In this document: positions 46,701 to 58,597 of the stretch, piece after piece
Layout of the letters: the number at the start of each line of letters is the position of its first letter
Position numbering within the stretch: position 1 is the stretch's first letter
NCBI GenBank assembly: GCA_037074615.1
Contig: CM073519.1
Span: 23,209,001 to 23,273,000 of the forward strand
DNA length: 64,000 nt
From: Leucaena leucocephala
Taxonomy: Eukaryota > Streptophyta > Magnoliopsida > Fabales > Fabaceae
Direction: 5' to 3'
Translations under genes and position numbers: made by a program
The notes under the pieces: model-generated
What the model was told of the DNA's origin: nothing
The model's input: only the letters and a program-made list of their open reading frames with translations
Databases searched by the model: none

Positions 46701-49700
46701 ATATGTGTTTTGTGCTGGACATCAATATCTAGGCTTCTCATACTATTAACATGGTTATACTGAATATTTATCTACCATCTATTCCTTGGAAAATGACCAA
46801 AATACCCTTGGTGTCCTTTCTTGCACTACATTAACCCTAAAGGCATAATTGTCATTTCACACCTCTTTATACTGCCTCAGGGTGTATCTGGGCTCTAACT
46901 AATCCTCTTTATAATATATGACACGTTTTTGGCCTATCCATAATGACCAAAATGCCCTTCATCTATCTCTGGTACAATCTGGGTATCCAAGGGCATTTTT
47001 GTAATTTTACAATTTTTTGGACACTAGCCCTTTCTACTGATGGACTGGTACCCTGGGTTTTGGGCCCTCCTTGGCATCATCATGGGCCTATATATGAGGT
47101 CATCTGATCTCATTCTATCCAAGCTCACATACCGATAAGTTCCATTATCGGATCACAGGTGTTATCAAACTCCCATCAAAATTCACTGTTATGGGGATAA
47201 CTTTTTATACAGGACTTCTTCCGGGGTTCTGTCAGATTCATAACATCTGACACTGTAGGGCACCATTTCTTGTAATTCCCCCACTTATATCTGATGTCCA
47301 TGGAATCTAATAAAAATTCAGATAACTTTTATACTATCAGATAATTTTCTGTTGTCTAGATCCCTAATAAAATTTCTATATTATGTCAGATTAACCAACA
47401 TATCTTCCTCTATTTACTGATGGAATGTGGGACTAACAAAATTTTGGGGAGTTATAACCCTTTCTGGGTTGATCTTTCTATAATTACAATTTTGCCCTTT
47501 AACTTTTTACTTAATTACATTTAAGTCCCTTAACTTTTGAAAATTACCACTTTTGGCCTAACTTTTGTTTCTACTTTCACTTTTTGCCTTTAACCTTTTC
47601 TACTTTTCATTTTAATCCTTCTCTTCCTAAAAAAATCATCTAACCTTTATTATTTCTTCTGATCTTCGTCAGAATCCTTTCCAAACCTCTTTCCTTTATC
47701 AGTATTATACCAATAGGAAAAAATCATGATATGACACTCATCACATAAATACATGCTTTACATGGCTTTGACATACATGGAAAGTGTATAGCATATGCTA
47801 ACATCTTAAATACTTCACTTTTCTTCTTACATGCTTTAGCTCTTCTCCATGCATACATTATATATCATGCTTGACCTAAATTGGTTGGTTATGGGAGAGT
47901 GAGATTCTAGGAAATCTCAGTAGCACACATTACCACTTAAATATGCAAGATGGATGCTAATGCATGATATGTAATTTCATTAAACTTTCTTTGATTAGTG
48001 ACATGCCATCATGCTATATAATTTCACATAAAGTGCATGGCCATGGAAAACATGCTATTCACAATACATTGAACATCATTAATCATGTCACAGCATCATT
48101 CAAATATCATATACATGTCAACACATAAGCATACCACATCAAGCACATAAAGAAGTAAGTTCACTACCTTGCACTTAAGCTTTCCTCTTGATCTTTTGCA
48201 CTTGCTCTCTAGCTTTCCAACCATGAAGCCTCTATGTCAATCACTTCCCAACATGTTCTTTGATGTTTCAAGGTCCTAAACACATTCATATTCATCACAT
48301 AAATCATTAGGACTCATGAACTCCAACCATGTTTAAGACTAACTTTGTTACACTCTTTATTGTCATAACTTCCTCTAATTTTCACTAATCCACTTGGCTC
48401 TTGAACCAATTGATATCTTGACTTTACCCCACACAATTTCATCTTTTGAATCCATTTATGAGTTTAGAATCATGAAATTCCAGCTCCTTCATGGCCTGCT
48501 GTACAGAACTGAACATACGCATACAATTCTTTAAAAAATTCTCATTTTGACTATAATGCTTCCCATACTTGTTTCTCCAATTTACCCCACACAACTTTTC
48601 ATTTTAAAACCATTGGAACCATCAAAATCAAGAAATTCCAATCACTTTTCATGTGAGTGAACAGTACCATAAGGAATCTCAACAACTACAACCATGAGAT
48701 TTTAGTGTTTATAAGGTGCAAAACATTTCCAATCCTACACAAAATCATCATATCAACTCAATAGAAGCATTAAATCATTGAAATTCCATTTCCTTCCCTC
48801 ATGAACAGTGCATACCAGACAGGGTACACCATGGCAAAGTCAAGAATATCAATTTTATTCAACACCAAACCCCTTAACTAGCTTGTTTAAACTTCAACCA
48901 TATGTTTCTAACTTTAATTTCTTCTTTCCCCTTTCATCTAAGGTCTTTGGGCAGCACCTCCACTTAGAGAAAACTCAACTTTTCTCTCATGAAAACCCTA
49001 AGTTCAAGCTCCCAAATCAAAGGAAAATAAGCTAGGAGAGATTGCTTACCTTTAATCTCTAGCTTGCTTGAACTTTGGAACATTGAATCTTCTTTGTCTT
49101 GGCTTGAGTTTTCATTTTGCAAAGTTTCCCCAAGGTATCACAAGGCCACGGTTTTGGGCAGAATGAGGGGGTATTTATAGCCAAAATCCATGAAAAATCA
49201 ATGGCCAAGATTGATTTGGTTACTATTTGATCTAATAGCCCACATTTAATCTTGAATTTAATTTTTTTAAAAAAGAGTAATTATGACATCATGTGGGACA
49301 GCTCATGGGACACCTAATAGGGGTAGGTGGCATGCTCATGGTGTAAGGAAGCTGCTGAAAAAATTCTAGTTCAATCCGGTACCGATCAGAGCAGTTTGAC
49401 AACAACCATATTATTTTCTGTTCTGAATTTTTTATAATATACCAGGATATGTATTATGTCCTGGAAATCAATATCTAGGCTTCTCATACCATTGAAAATG
49501 ATATACTGAATAGTTATCTGCCATCCAGCCCTTGGGAAATGACCAAAATACCCTTGGTGTCATTTATTGCACTGTACTAACCCTAACGATATAATTGTTA
49601 TTTCACCCCTCTTTACACTACCTCAAGACATATATTGGCTCTAAATAATCCACTTTATACTATATCCCACATTTTTAGCCTATCCCAGATGACCAAAATG

Positions 49701-50483
49701 CCCTCCATCCATCACTGGTACAATATTGGCATCCAGGGGCATTTTCATAATTCCACACCTTTTTTGGACACTAGCCCCTTCTACTGATGAATTGGTACCC
49801 TAGGTTTTTGGCCCTTCTTGGCGTCATCACAGGACTATATATGAGGTCATCTAATCTCATTCTATCTAGGCTCACATACCGATAAGTTCTATTATCGGAT
49901 CATGGGTGTTATCAAACTCCCGTCAAAATTCATTGTTATGGGGATAACTTTTTATACCAGACTTCTTCTGGCGTTCTGTTAGATTTATAACATTTGACAC
50001 TGTAGGGCACACTTTCCTGTAATTCCCCCACTTATATCTAATGCCCATCGAATTTGATAAAAATTTAGATAACTTTTAGACTATTAGATAATTTTCTGCT
50101 GTCTGGAGGCCTAATAAAATTTCTGTATCATGCCAGATTAACTAGCATAACTTCCTCTATTTACTGATGGAATGTAGTATTGAAAAACTTTCAGGTAGTT
50201 ATAACCCTTTCTGGGCTTATCTTTCTATAATTACAATTTTGCCCTTGAACATTTTACTTAATTACATTTAAGTCCCTTAAATTTTGAAAATTACCACTTT
50301 TGGCCCAACTTTTGTTTCTACTTTAACTTTTGGCCCTTAACCTTTTCTACTTTTTATTTTAGTCCTTCTCTTCCTTAAAGAGTCATTTAACCTTTATCAT
50401 TTCTTCTGTTCTTCATCATAGTCCTTTCCAAACCTCTTTCCTCTATTAGTACTATACGGATAGGGAAAAATTAGGAGATGACA
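43742..50483 (-). repeat. VL-family solo LTR (outer copy), TSD CCTTG, split by a second LTR
   Basis: The outer LTR consists of 43742-44369 and 47737-50483. It starts TGTAACATCC and ends TTAGGAGATGACA, with perfect CCTTG repeats at 43737-43741 and 50484-50488. The two halves rejoin smoothly at CATACAATCTCA/TCACATAAATA. The TATA box of the outer copy is 49172-49179 (minus strand). Confidence 0.92.
44370..47736 (-). repeat. VL-family solo LTR nested in the outer LTR (3367 bp)
   Basis: It starts TGTAACATCC at 44370 and ends CATGATATGACA at 47736. The flanking 5-mers are CTCAA (44365-44369) and CTCAT (47737-47741), a TSD with one mismatch. TATA box at 46426-46433 on the minus strand. It has the same orientation as the LTR it entered. 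Confidence 0.9.
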
Positions 50484-50660
50484 CCTTGTACTATTTGGCT
50501 TGCCTGCACCTGTGCTAAACCTCTAACTGATAAACTTCAGTGAGGTTGACATCTTCATTCTCGTCATCAGGTCTTTATTTATTTTAGTCACGACCTAAGT
50601 ACTGGCTAGTCATGACTCATACTCTCTATTAACTTTAGTTGTGACCAAAGGTTTTCTCAC
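50484..50660 (-). other. VL internal-region fragment (right half) with octamers
   Basis: It is the reverse complement of about 53590-53770 in VL-2 (shared CTTCAGTGAGGTT and CATCAGGTCTTT words). It carries octamers GTCACGAC (50587), GTCATGAC (50609) and GTTGTGAC (50638), spaced 22 and 29. It ends at TTTTCTCAC (50660), where + oriented LTR sequence starts. Confidence 0.75.
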
Positions 50661-52044
50661 GTTGGAAGCATTGGAATTCCAAGTTATAGTTTTTGAAGTT
50701 ATTCTCTATTACTGTTCACTCATAAGAACAATGATTGAAATTTCATTATTTTGATATTTCCAATGGTTTTAAAATTAAAAGTTGTGTGGGATAAAGTAGA
50801 GAAACAAGTATGGGAAGCATTGGAATCAATATAAGTTTTTCAAAGAATTATGCATGTTTTTCAAATATGTCTAGAACAGTGTATAAGAGTTGGAATGTCA
50901 TGATTCTAAGCTCATAAATGATTCAAAAGATAAAATTGTGTAGGTTAAATTCAAGACATCAATTGATTCAAAGGCCAAGTCCATTAGTTAAGATTAAGGA
51001 AAGTTAATGTAATTAAATGAGCTCAATGTTCAAGAGAAAGTTACATTGTAATGGATGATTATGCGATGTTAGAATTTGATTGTGGACTCTAAAGAGGCAG
51101 TGTCACATCAAAGAGAAGTGAGAAGAATGAAGCAATATAAAGTGAAAGAAAGTCAAGTATATGAGGTAGTAAACTTGTCCTAAACTTGTATGTATTGAAT
51201 GTTATGCTTGGTTGTGATATGGCTTTGTTGAATTGTGTTGCATATGTGCTTATGATTGAAACTCTATTTCTATGATTACTTTGGCCAGTTGTATTCATAT
51301 GTTACATGGAAGCATGCACATTACACAATGTTAATACTTTTACAAGCATGCACAAGTATTTACATTAATGCATGCATTATTTAGTACCATTTGCTACTGA
51401 CATTTCTCCAAAAATCTCACCCCTCCATGTAATCCCAACCCTAAAAGGTTTATGAATGATGAAAGAGGATGATGAAGGATGAAGAGGAGCTAGGAATTGG
51501 ATAGTATATATGTTATGTGAAGAATTGTTATATGAAATGTTGCTATATGACCAATGTAAGTAGTGACGATCATGAAGTATTGAAAAATAAGAAATGATGA
51601 GGTAAATGTATGAAATTGTATAGACATTTAGTTAACATGTCAAGCTTTATTTTGAAACCAAGAACGCCTTACTTTGATGCCTGTAAAAAGAGAACAAATT
51701 TTCCAAAATAAGGGACCATAATATGTTTTTAGAAGTTTTGACCAAATGAACAGTAATCTTTGACGAATAAACTGTATTAATTGACTAAGCATTTGGTCTG
51801 GAAATTATTTCTCCCTTAGATTTCAAGATGTTATCTTTACATAAATTTTTGAATCACTTTATTATGAATTTTCTAGAATTTATTATGATTTTTTGAATTT
51901 CGCTGCCTAATCTGGAAATACCATATGAACAGTAACTCAAGAAGAATAAAATTCTAGATTTAGCTAATGGTCTTCCAAGGTCTTGTAAGTGGTTCTAAAT
52001 GCTACTGTATAGTCCCTAAGACGTATGAAAGTAAGGATGCTTTA
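50661..52044 (+). repeat. VL-2 5' LTR, 3' part only
   Basis: It starts inside the LTR at GTTGGAAGCATTGGAATTCC and ends GTAAGGATGCTTTA, a degraded form of GGATGTTACA, three bases before a perfect PBS. It is the U5 side of the 5' LTR of VL-2; the promoter half is missing. Confidence 0.85.
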
Positions 52045-52047
52045 TTT

Positions 52048-52060
52048 TGGTATCAGAGCA
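52048..52060 (+). promoter_or_regulatory. VL-2 primer-binding site (tRNA-iMet type)
   Basis: TGGTATCAGAGCA matches the plant tRNA-iMet PBS and has the same three-base offset from the LTR as in VL-1. Confidence 0.92.
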
Positions 52061-52185
52061 TAAGTTTCTGGCATAATATAACATAGTTCCTAGACCCTAA
52101 CTATAAATAGTAAGTTATTTGTTAGTTAGGGTATTAGTTGGGATAGTTAGTATTGCTTATTTAAGTAAATAATACAGGAGTAGAT

Positions 52186-53110
52186 ATGGAATTACATAAA
52201 GTTAAGTAAGAGTCTTCAATTAATAAGGGAGACCCCTGGCCAGTAGTGATATATGAAGATGATGTATATCCAGACTTTGATCTTCCTTTAGACAGTGAAG
52301 AGAGTTTAGATGGTAGTATAGAGGATCAGTCAGGAAGATCTACAGTAGAATATCCCATAGATATTTCTGTAGATTCAAACTTGTAGTCTGGAGGTTATGT
52401 AGAGATTCAGCATAAAGTTGTGCATGTACCAGATGATGTTGAGTCTAGTGACTATGTATAGTATGAGTTTGTGAGAGTACCCTCTAACCCTGTTGTAAGC
52501 TCTATTCCTCCAATGAGAAGACAAATTACGGCTGAGGAAGCTGAGTACTGGTACTAGATTACAGGTAGACCAAACATTATTCCTCCTCTACCAGAGTTTG
52601 AGGATAGATTTGCTATAAGTAATATACAACATTCCCTTAATCCAGAGATCTTGTGAGAGTCTATGACAATTCCTTTCCATCCTCAAAGTCCAGGAATAAG
52701 TTATTTTATAGAGAAAGATTAGTGTGATGTTCCTGGTCCTAGTTAACCCTAGTCTTATTTGCTAAAGACAGATAATGTTAACTATATTAATCTCAAGAAA
52801 GCTATGTAGAGTGAATTACTCAATCTAGGCCAAGGGATGGACAGAAATAGAGATTAAAGCAGTCAGTTTATTTGCAGTTCCTCAATGTCGTAGTAGGGAT
52901 AATAAACAGATATATAGTAAAGGGTATTGACCTGAATCAAGTTTAGAAGACTAGCATGAGATGGTAGTAAGTCAGATATTGCCATATACCCCTACATTGC
53001 ACGTAAAGCTAAGTGAGTTTTTGGCAAATGATCCGCCAATTGATATACAGGGGTGGCATTTTTATGTGTAGAAATATTTATAGTTCACTATTTCCTATAA
53101 AAGAATGTAA
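52186..53110 (+). pseudogene. VL-2 counterpart of the upstream ORF, heavily broken
   Basis: From the ATG at 52186 the translation gives MELHKVK, a stop, then SSINKGDPWPVVIYEDDVYP, DFDLPLDSEESLDGSIEDQS and further pieces such as FVRVPSNPVVSSIPPMRRQI and DVPGPS. Near the end (frame-shifted, about 52980-53080) DPPIDIQGWHFYV aligns in kind with EEPFEDIHDWIYM of VL-1. Position after the PBS, acidic N-terminus, GD(P)xPxV, (Y)P(E/D)F(R/D)LP and PGPS words and the aromatic end are shared with the VL-1 ORF. More than ten stops make it a pseudogene. Confidence 0.6.
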
Positions 53111-53400
53111 AATGAGATGAGGGGTAATATAAATTTGTAAATAGTGTAAAGTAATGACATAGATGTATGATAGTTACAATGTACCCTGAATATGTAGTGG
53201 ACATGCATGTACAAATGTTATGGTGATATGAAATATGAGTTTTGATGTGATATAATGAAATGATAGTTGGTTGAACATTTATGTGAATATGTTTTCTATT
53301 TAATGTGATTATGATAGATAGATATGAATGAGTTTCAATTGACCCAAGTTCATCAACGTAAGGAACATAAGAAGAGAATGTTTAGAAAAGCTATGCTCAG
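53111..53400 (+). other. VL-2 spacer between upstream ORF and octamer array
   Basis: AT-rich sequence of about 290 bases with an ATG at 53333 (MNEFQLTQ), which may be the remains of the Gag start, by analogy with 32385 in VL-1. No clear domain. Confidence 0.4.
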
Positions 53401-53644
53401 GTCACAATGTGGAGCAGTTTGGGTCGTGACTAAAAGTTCTAGAGAAGTTAAGTCACGATGAGTTAAGTCATGGGTCACGACGAATATTTACAAAGGCATT
53501 TTGGTCATGATGAGTAAAAACCATTGGCCACGACTGGAAGTTCCAGAACTGTCAGGTCGCGATTAAAGAACACATAGCTATCAAGTCATGATGAGTAAGT
53601 TGAGATGATCGCAACTAAAGTTCACAGAGAATATGAGTCGCCAC
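53401..53644. repeat. GTCGCGAC-type octamer array in VL-2
   Basis: Octamers start at 53401 (GTCACAAT), 53423 (GTCGTGAC), 53452 (GTCACGAT), 53474 (GTCACGAC), 53504 (GTCATGAT), 53527 (GCCACGAC), 53556 (GTCGCGAT), 53585 (GTCATGAT), 53608 (ATCGCAAC) and 53637 (GTCGCCAC). Spacings are 22, 29, 22, 30, 23, 29, 29, 23, 29. Two flavours recur: GAC followed by TAAAGTTC-like sequence, and GAT followed by GAGTAA. This suggests a unit of about 51 bases with two octamers. Confidence 0.75.
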
Positions 53645-53949
53645 TAGCCAGTACTAAAGTTGAGACTAGAATGCACAAAGACCTGATGACAAGAATGAAG
53701 ATGCTAACCTCACTGAAGTTTATTAGTTAGAGGTTGAGCACATGGTGTAGGTAAGCCAAATAGTATGAGGCACTGGATACATAAGATTAGTTTAAGAAAA
53801 TGTTCAAAAGTAGATCCTCCGTATGATCACCAGGAGTTGATCTATGTTACGAAAGATTTATTCAGCTAGTCTTTACTGAATACATAAGAAGTTAGAATGA
53901 GACTTGGCTAAGAGTGAGCCTAATACATGGCTTAAGGTTAGAGACATGA
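53645..53949 (+). other. VL-2 internal region, degenerate gag-side sequence
   Basis: About 300 bases after the array with no open frame. It is the part duplicated in reverse at 43621-43741 and 50484-50588. It stops at the solo LTR 53950-57340 and resumes at 57346. Confidence 0.6.
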
Positions 53950-56900
53950 TGAAACATCCTACTTTGACCATCTCATAGTACGTATTTGGAAGCATATTTT
54001 ATTAGCGGAAGCATCTTATTAGCCCAAAAATTGAAATTTTAAAACTTACTTATCGGGTATTGTTCACTTGGTGATTTCCATATTTGTAGTCCAACTTTAA
54101 CAATTCATAACTAAATGTAAAAATATCATATGGAGGTGATCCAAATTTCTAATTGAAGCTCTTTCATAGCTATTTAGGGGAAAATACAAATCTGGACATT
54201 TACCTTGCCAATTGATACAGTTAAATCGTTATTTTTTACTATTCATATGGCAATTTCTGGAAATTCCAGATTCTGTCTCTTAACTTTGGAAATTCATTTC
54301 TCTTGATATACATATCCAAATGAGTCATATTACATATGTATTTAAATATCTACATGTGTAACACATGCTCATAAAATTTTGTGGAGTAATTCATCTGTTT
54401 GCTAGGACAAATTGAAGCCACAACAAAACTGCTTTAGGACCTACGTTTTTACCATTTCAGTTTACTTTCTTTCACTTTCAATAATTGTTCCAGCATGCAT
54501 AAACCATCTCTTTTGCCTTTCATGCATTCATATACATCATGTACGTATGCCATAATTATTTAATACAGTTCCATCACATAAATAGACACCTTACATGGCA
54601 TTTACATACATGGATAATTCATAGCATATGCTAGGATCTGAATTACTTCACTTCCTTTCTTCCATTCTTTAGCTCTTCTCCATGCATACGTTTTCCTTCA
54701 TACTTGACCTAAATGGGTTTGTTATGGGAGGGTGAGATTCTAGGGAACCTCAGTAGCAAACATTACCACTTAAATATGCAAGATGGATGCTAATGCATGA
54801 TATATAATTTCATTAAACTTTCTTTAATTAGTGGCATGCCATCATGCTATATACTTTTGCACAAAAGTGCATGGCCATGGAAAACATGTTATTCACAATA
54901 CATTCAACATCATTTATCATGTCACAATATCATTCAAATATCATATATATGTCAACACATGAGCATACCACATCTAGCACATAAAGAGGTAAGTTCACTA
55001 CCTTGCACTTAAGCTTTTCTCTTGATCTTTTGCACTTGCTCCCTAGCTTTCCAACCATGAAGCCTTTCGATCAATCACTTCCCAACCATCTTCTTGGATG
55101 TTTTAAGGTCCTAAACACATTCATATTCATCGCATAATTCATTAGGATCATGAACTCCAACAATGCTCAAGACTAACCTTCATAAATTCTTAACTCTTTA
55201 CCAACATAACTTTTTGTAGTCTTCACTAATTAATTTGGCCTTGAACCAATTGATGTCTTGACTTTAACCTACACAATTACATCTTTTGAATCCATTTATG
55301 AGCTTAGAATCATGAAATTTCAGCTTCTATGCACTGTTCTATACAGAATTACATAACACCCTCTTTTCTTTTAAAAATTCTCATCTTGATTCTAATGCTT
55401 CCCATACTTGTTTCTCTACTTTATCCCAGACAACTTTTCATTTTAAAACCATTGGAAACATCAAAATCATGAAATTCCAATAACTGTTTATATGAGTGAA
55501 CAGTAACAGAGAAGAATCTCAAAAATTATAACTTAGAATTCCAATGCTTCCAAGGTTCAAAACCTATCCAATCCTACACAAAATCATCATATAAATTCAA
55601 TGGAAGCCTTAAATCATTGAAATTTCATTTCCTTATATCATGAACAGTACAAACCAAAATGGTTCAACTATGGCAATGTGAAGAATATCAACTTGATTCA
55701 ACAACCAATCACTTAACTAGCTTGTTTAAGCCTCGATCATATAACTCTAACTTTAATTTCTTCTTTCTCCTTTCATCTAAGGTTTTTCGATAGCATAACA
55801 CTTTATAGAAAACTAAACTTTCTGCCATGAAAACCCTAAGTTCAAGTTCCCAAATCAAAGGAAAATAAGCTAGGATTTACCTTTAATCTCTAGCTTGCTT
55901 GAACTTTGGTACCTTGAATCTTCTTTGTCTTGGCTTGAGTTCTTGCAAGAGTTTTCCTAAGGGTTCATGCTCCACATTTTGCTTTAGATTTGTGGGGGTA
56001 CTTATAGAAAAATCTCATGGAAAATCAATGGCCAAGATTAGTTTGTGCACTATTTGATCTAATGGACAAGAGAACTATGACATCATCCATGACATCATCA
56101 AGGGAAACTTCATAGGGATAAGTGGCCCAATTCCAAGGGGAGGAAGCTTCTAGAAAAATTTTAGTCTAATTCAGTGCAAGCTCAGTTCGATTCCTCAAAA
56201 ACCAGACTTTTTTCTAAATCTAATTTTTCTGAGATTCCATATTATGCTTTCTAACCTTAAATCTAGTATCCAGATTCTTCCTACCATTGACACTCTTGTA
56301 CTAGGTCAAAACTTAATTATAGATCACTTGGCAAATGACTGAAATGCCCTTAGTTCACTGTCTAGCACTATAATGACTCTAAGGGCATAATTGTCATTTC
56401 ACACCTCTTTATACTACATCACATTATATAATGGCTCTAACTAATCACCCTTGTACTTGCTTGGACTTTTTTTACCTATCTAGAATGATCAAAATATCTT
56501 CCATCCATCTCTGGCACAATCTGGCTACACAAGGGCATTTTTATAATTTCATACTTTTCTTGTGTTGCTCTGGACTCTGGCCCACTTAACTGTCCAACCA
56601 CGTTATTGAGCCTCTTGAGATGCCATTTGGGCCTTAATATTGGTCCATTACCTTTATGGCATAAATCCCAAGGAACCTCTCTCGATAGTATTTATCGGGT
56701 ATTTTATTACGCTGTAAAATCCCATAAGAATTCTACAGGATTCCTTTTCTGACCCTGTCAATTTTATAAATTCTCATATTAATTATAGAAATTTATTGTA
56801 GAGTTTCATCTAATTATGAGGTCCAAAAAATACTGCAATAATTTTTCCTAATTTAGGAATTTATGTCAACTAATCGGGACCTCAAATCAAACTTATATGT

Positions 56901-57340
56901 TGTGTTAAACTGATGAGAATAATTTTCTCTACTTACTGGTAAAATTTGGGACTAATATGTTTTTGGCCCTTTTTAGACATTTTTTGGCTCAACTTTCTCA
57001 TAATTACATTTTTGCCCCTGATCTTTGAATAAATTATAAGTCCCTTAACTTTTGGTAATTACATCTTTTGGCCTAACATTTTTCTCTACCTTTAGTTTTG
57101 CCTTAAACCTTTTGTAAATTTAATTTAGGTCCTTAAACTTTTAATAATTACACTTAATGGCCCAAAGTTTATTTCTACTTCCGTTTTTCTACGTAGAACT
57201 TTTGATCATTTCATTTTAGTCCCTCTCTTCCTTCAAGACTCATTTGACCTTTATTATTCCTTCTCATCATCGTCACAATCCTTTCCAAACCTCTTTCCTC
57301 TATCAGCATTATACAGATAGGAAAAATTTAGGATATAACA
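53950..57340 (-). repeat. VL-family solo LTR (3391 bp), TSD CATGA
   Basis: It starts TGAAACATCCTACTTTG and ends TTTAGGATATAACA, with perfect CATGA repeats at 53945-53949 and 57341-57345. It is a divergent subgroup: the first 300 bases differ and the TATA box (about 55996) has decayed to TACTTATA in the + reading. It splits VL-2. Confidence 0.9.
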
Positions 57341-57345
57341 CATGA

Positions 57346-57782
57346 TGGTTAATAGATAAAAAGTTAAAGTCCCCAGAATAGAGGGATCCTATCACGAGGA
57401 AACAATAATCTAGCAGACCTAGGGTATAACACCCTAGAAAACAAAAGTAATAGTACTAGATGGTGAATGAGATCCAAGTGACATAAGTTAGTTAGGATCA
57501 AGAAACGACTATAAAGGAACCACAACCTAGTCCAGAGCAGACTGAGACAGACAGACATAAAGAGTTCAGAGATAGTAGGGAGATGTAAAAGTTACTCCAG
57601 AGAGATAGAGATTTATTTATCCACTCACTTGAGAAGTTTATCTTGAAGAGTTTACAAGAAGCATTTCTCTCAGTTAGATAGAGATGAGCGTTAGGCTAAG
57701 GGTTAAAGCAGGGAAAGAGGAACCCTTTGATGAATATTTAGCCAAGTTCATCCACATGAATAGTGAGATTTGAATGACTGAG
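57346..57782 (+). pseudogene. VL-2 Gag fragment, broken
   Basis: The first 250 bases are degenerate. From about 57610 shifted frames give FIYPLT, a stop (TGA for Trp), EVYLEEFTRSISLS, RDER and then GKEEPFDEYLAKFIHMN. This matches ITWEVFLEQFYEKYFPQSVR and EKESYDEYLAKFIRLSQ of VL-1 Gag in order and spacing. It confirms that VL-2 belongs to the same lineage and that the solo LTR 53950-57340 lies in its gag region. It is cut at 57782 by another LTR. Confidence 0.8.
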
Positions 57783-58597
57783 TGTAATATCCTTACCTTT
57801 ATATGTCTTAGGGACCATTCAGTAGCATTTAGAACCATTTACAAAACCTTATAAGTCCATTAGCCAAATCTGTAATTTTACTCTTTCTCGGGTTATTGTT
57901 CATATAGTATTCCAGATTACGCAATGAACTTCAAAAAATCATAATTAATTTTGTAAAAATTGAAATGAAGTGGTTCAAAAAGCTAGGTAGAGATAACATA
58001 TTTTAATTTAAGGGAAAAATAATTTCCAGACTAAATAATTAGCCAATTAATATAGTTTATTCGTTGAAATTTACTGTTCATTTAGTCAAAAACTCTGGAA
58101 ACGGATTCTGGTCCCTTAATTTGGAAATTCATTTCTCTTGATATACACATCCAAATGAAACGTTCTACCTATGCACTTAAATATTTGGATGTTTGCTACA
58201 TGCTTGTAAAATTTCATGAAATAATTCCTTCATTTACTAGGTCAAACTAAAGCCACAATAAAACTGCTCCAGGACCTACGTTTTTACCATTTCAGTTTCC
58301 TTTCTTTCACTTTCAATAATTGTTCCAGCATGCATAAGCCATCAAATAAGCTTCTCAATATTCATATACATCATGTACATATGCCATAAGTATTAGAAAT
58401 AGTTTCATCACATAGATGAACACCTTATATGGCATTTACATACATAGATAATCCATAACATATGCTAGGATCTCAATTTCTTCTATTCCTTTCTTCCATT
58501 TTTTAGGTCTTCTCCATGCATACGTTTTCCATCATGCTTGACCTAAATTGGTTGGTTAAAGTTATACTTCTAACCATGAAATCCAACCATGTTCAAG
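57783..58597 (-). repeat. VL-family LTR fragment
   Basis: It starts TGTAATATCCTTACC, preceded by CTGAG, and follows the LTR to CTAAATTGGTTGGTTA, after which it skips to CCAACCATGTTCAAG. The rest of the LTR is missing. Confidence 0.8.

Noticed and set aside
52048..52060. tRNA-Met-like sequence as a tRNA gene
   Set aside because: Only the 3'-end complement (PBS) is present; there is no cloverleaf around it. The same applies at 1216 and 31093.
57364..57558. Minus-strand ORF of 64 codons in VL-2
   Set aside because: It is antisense to the gag region of VL-2 and has no independent support.
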